Part shown: one piece after another, positions 60,600-64,000 of the stretch | How the letters are laid out: every line of letters starts with the position of its first letter | How positions within the stretch are numbered: position 1 is the first letter of the stretch | The notes under the pieces: generated by a model | Told to the model about the DNA's origin: nothing | The model's input: the letters and a program-made list of their open reading frames with translations, nothing else | Database searches by the model: none | NCBI GenBank assembly: GCA_029582165.1 | Contig: CM055870.1 | Location: forward strand, 8,117,832 to 8,181,831 | From: Portulaca oleracea | Taxonomy: Eukaryota; Streptophyta; Magnoliopsida; Caryophyllales; Portulacaceae | Length of the DNA: 64,000 nucleotides | Direction: 5' to 3' | Program-made: the position numbers and the translations under genes

Positions 60600-61550
60600 A
60601 GTCATGAGTATGTTATTTAGCGTAAAAAGATCGGGACATGCTTTTATATCCAAATTGAAACACGTACTTGAGTTGAATAAAGAACAAGTGTATATCACAT
60701 GTCTCGTGGCAAAGCTTACAAATTTGCCATTTCTTGTAAGACGTAATATATTTCTTGAGACTGTACGTATAGATATATGGAGACTAGTTAGAGTTCATGC
60801 CAAATGGAAATACAATTTTTATTAAAACAAATGTGAATGATTGTAACCAATCCACTTAGAGATATCTCATTGAACATAAGTCTAAATCTCTAACTACTAT
60901 TATTGACACTTAAGTGAACCTTGTGCTTCCTCGTTTTTACATCAAGATAGAGAGCTTTCAATCTAACCATACCACTGATGTTGACTCATAGCCTTGTAAG
61001 CAATATTTCACTAAAATAGGATTCTTCATCAGACCACTTATGTTTATCACCCTCAACAAAATGGCATTGTTCAACGTAAACATAGATATTCACCCGAAAG
61101 TAGCAGGGCTTTGAAATTTCAAGTTTGGGTTTCCTCTAACATACCAGGGAAATTGTATTTTATAGTCACACATATTATAAGCAGGTAACCCACACTTGTT
61201 TTGCGCAATAAATCATCCCATGAATTATTGTATGGGTAGTTCCTTTCTTGCAACCACGTTAAAGTCTTTGTTTGTGTTGCTTTTGTTCATAGTCTCCAAA
61301 TACTATTCATAAGGTCGTGTCTCGAGTGTTTCTTGTGTATTTTCAAAGTATGTTGGTAGTCATAAATGGCAAGCTTCTAAATATACTCATCAAACGAGCG
61401 TTTGTGTCTTATGATGTTCCGTCCGTGTAGTTCGTTTTCCCTTTTCAGCAGGAAACCTCTTATGCATATACGCAACGTCCTTTACGCCATCATTACAACC
61501 ACATCTTCCACCTAAGATTCTTCCTACCCTAGTGTTCTTATGACCTATAG
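60600..61550 (+). pseudogene. Decayed Ty1/copia pol fragment (integrase region)
   Basis: Frame-shifted pieces in the expected order correspond to the copia GAG-pre-integrase to integrase-core region. First a stretch with CLVAKLTNLPF and RIDIWRLVRVHAKWKYNF (about 60700-60820; cf. copia C..C..K..R.PF and D.WGP). Then LIEHKSKSLTTIID (about 60860-60910). Then TTYVYHPQQNGIVQRKHRYS (about 61031-61090; the copia TPQQNG..ERK motif). Then HELLYG..LSCNHVKVFVC (about 61218-61280) and IKRAFVSYDVPSV..VFPF (about 61388-61445; cf. SRDV.F.E..FPF). Stops and frameshifts are frequent. No LTRs or reverse transcriptase were found nearby. It is an old, truncated, inactive copy. Confidence 0.8.
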
Positions 61551-63252
61551 GTTGCATGATGATGTTTATACATAATTTTTTATGATGTGAATTTAGGAAA
61601 TGTTTGATGTGAACATGTTATTTTATCCACAAATTTTTTAAATTATGCTTGGTTTAGAGTTTGATGAGTTTTGTAGGAAATTTGTGAAGATTTGAATAAA
61701 AACCAAGCAAAAACCGAGTCAAAAATATATAAATTGTGATCATGAGATGAAGAACGGAAGAAATTTGATTTCCCCCAAAACCAAGAGTATGGACATAGTC
61801 TTCGCAGGCCCACAAAGCATTGCCATGGGTGCCAAAATGCCCTACACAAGTCATATCCCATAGGAAATCCATATATAGTGTACCGCGGACCGTGCCTTGA
61901 AGGTAGGACACATGTTGTGTTGTGTTGTGTTGGCCACGGACATTGTTGTCTTGACATGGTTCATGTTGAGAGCGTCTGTTGGAATTTGATCGTTTTCCTC
62001 ACCATTTCTCGATAAATACTCATGTTTTTGGTCATTCTTAACGATCGGCCGCCAATCATCCATCACTCGTCATCTACCATCACTTATATTCCTTCCTTCC
62101 ATCATCATAGTTGAGGATTGAGAGAGAAATCGAAGTTTGAAGACCAATCATGTTGGGTTCGAAGTGCGGAGGAACAAAAGTATTCCATGCTGAGTTTTCT
62201 ATCAAGATTGTCATCATAATTTGATTTATTTCTCATTCTTTTAGGTTTTACATGCTTCCCATATATAGACTTTACATGCTTTGTCGGGTCACGCCCGCCT
62301 TCGGGAACCATGTTTTAAACAAAGAATGAGTGATGAATCCAATTTCCGATATGAGAAGTGATTTGACCTCGGGATTTTAGAGGTTGCGTCATCTTGTCAA
62401 ATCCTGAAAAATGTAAGCTACAAGAACCACAAAAATACACTCACAATTACAAAATTGAGCAACAATGGGCCAAGCTATTGGCAAAATTTAGAGCACAAAA
62501 CAAATTTGGGCTGCATTTATGCTTGAAACTGTCTAAGGAAAATCAAACATAGAAGAGCCCATGCATGACGATATAACCTGAACAATTAGCCCACATCTGT
62601 TTAACAAGATCCGAACTTGAAAAAAATATAGAAGAAATACATGCATGCTTTATTTCCAGGCCCGGAGCTCAAACGCTCCAACTGGCTGAGCAACGTCGAA
62701 ACTGACACGACAATAAAAAAAAAATACACCTTGTGGTATACCCAACTATGTGTCAAGTGTATATCTTGTTAGGGAAAATATGTGTCAAGTATATTTCGAG
62801 TGCAAATAAATTTGACATTAAAACTACGAGTCAAATGTATTTCGAAGTTTGGTAAATATAATTGTACCTTTTGTTCGCATACGAATTTAGTTTTCGTTAT
62901 TGAATACACCAATCAAGAATCATAGCATCAAATAGAAATTAAGCTACTAGGCTGATCAATTTGGATGGTGGGTCAAATATAGGTGGAGGCGTGGAGCGTA
63001 TATTTGGTTAGGACAGATACAGGCTAGGTGTACGTATTTCAAGTTCATACAAATTTGACGTTAAAAATACAAATTGCATACGGTTTATATTTAGGTAAAT
63101 TAATACAGTTCGGATGTATTTAACCTGTTCGTAGGATGGGTCAGTTAACTAGGCATACGTATATTTTAATTTCACAAATACCAACATTCTCTACTGTTTG
63201 ATTGAAGGCTGTCAAATAAATTGTGTTTTTTTTGTTAGAATGTGACTCTTTA
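61551..63252. other. Gene-free stretch
   Basis: Only short frames without recognised domains. TGTGTCAAG(T)(G)TATAT words recur near 62750-62830. A TGTTGTG repeat lies near 61912-61931. Confidence 0.4.
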
Positions 63253-63432
63253 AGGGCCTATTAAATTCATAGGTAAATCGAATTTATCAGTTTTTATCTA
63301 AATTTACCAAAATTTATCAAAATTAAAAAAATTTTTAATACATATAATAGGATAAATTTGACAAAAATTACCAAAAATTACCAAAATTTAACTCTGACCG
63401 AATTATTTTTTACCTATGAATTTTACACACCC
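63253..63432. repeat. MITE family S, copy 3
   Basis: The left end GGGCCTATTAAATTCATAGG and right end CCTATGAATTTTACACACCC are flanked by TAA. The interior is ACCAAAATTTATC words. Together with the other two copies it defines the family. Confidence 0.8.
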
Positions 63433-64000
63433 TAAATACATTTATATCTTTCACTGGTGACATATCAAGCGAGGATTATCCTCAACTCTTGATCCTTCCT
63501 CATCATAAAAAGTAAAAAAAATAATAATAAATAAATAAAATTGAGCAAGATACGACTCAAATCATGTCGTTGGAGTGATATTGAAAGACTTTTTTTTTTG
63601 GCTTTGTATAACAAAATCAGGTTCTAAAACAAATATGTAGACATAAAAAGAAGAAAATCAAATATTAAAATCATATAAACATGAAAAGAATTAAACAAAA
63701 TAATTTTGATACATTTCCACTATAAAACAATTCTAAATATAAAATTTTTGATGGTGGTAAATGAACTTATATACTATTTTGAAGTAATTATGGGATAAAA
63801 TGGAAAACAATATAAAATTTCCTCAATTACCTTTTTTTTCTTAAAGTAATTTAAATTCAAAATTTGTGATTCTTTAACTTTATGTAGTGATATTTTAGAT
63901 TTTATATATCTTTGATTTGATTTGATTTCATTAAAAAAAAATTGTCTTCAAGTAATTAAATTTTAAGTTGTGATTCTTTAATTTTTATTGGATTGACATG
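63433..64000. other. AT-rich end of window
   Basis: No gene or bounded repeat was recognised. Confidence 0.45.

Overview
The window looks like AT-rich nuclear DNA of a flowering plant, probably a eudicot. Genes have many introns with GT/AG borders, intergenic DNA is packed with MITEs, and a solo LTR carrying 5S-rRNA-like sequence and a small LTR retroelement with an initiator-tRNA-Met primer site are present. No single feature identifies the species. I assembled five intact protein genes by splicing by eye and checking reading phase at every junction: two tandem ALMT-type anion channels (+, 17317-19345 and 22403-24554), one trichome-birefringence-like O-acetyltransferase (-, 33756-29951), one ZIFL-type major facilitator (-, 56927-49948, 17 exons) and one intronless histone H4 (-, 59069-58758).

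Layout. 1-14.7 kb is gene-free and repeat-rich: long-TIR MITEs, Harbinger-like and hAT-like MITEs, a tRNA-derived SINE with target duplication, (TA)n tracts and a 5S-like LTR fragment. 14.7-24.6 kb is a tandem segmental duplication, each unit about 4.6-5.1 kb and carrying one ALMT gene plus its upstream DNA. The second unit alone carries two later insertions, a 5S-bearing solo LTR and an hAT-like MITE, each with a perfect target duplication. 25.7-28.1 kb is a 2.4-kb non-autonomous LTR element with intact target duplication; it holds a third, inverted LTR and coding-like segments of unknown origin. 29.9-34.1 kb is the TBL gene and promoter. 34.2-49.7 kb is again gene-free and full of MITEs, including a 774-bp foldback palindrome at 42.7-43.5 kb. 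49.9-57 kb is the ZIFL gene, with a Stowaway MITE 26 bp past its stop codon and an hAT-like MITE in intron 1. H4 follows at 58.8-59.1 kb, then a decayed Ty1/copia pol fragment at 60.6-61.5 kb and more MITEs.

The genes do not form a pathway. ALMT (organic anion/malate efflux) and ZIFL (metal-chelator or organic-ion/proton exchange) are both membrane transporters, TBL acts on cell-wall polysaccharides in the Golgi, and H4 is housekeeping. I see no new multi-gene system. The most unusual items are the inverted-LTR retroelement with captured-looking coding DNA, the foldback element, the 5S-bearing LTRs, and a MITE family sitting inside TA microsatellites.
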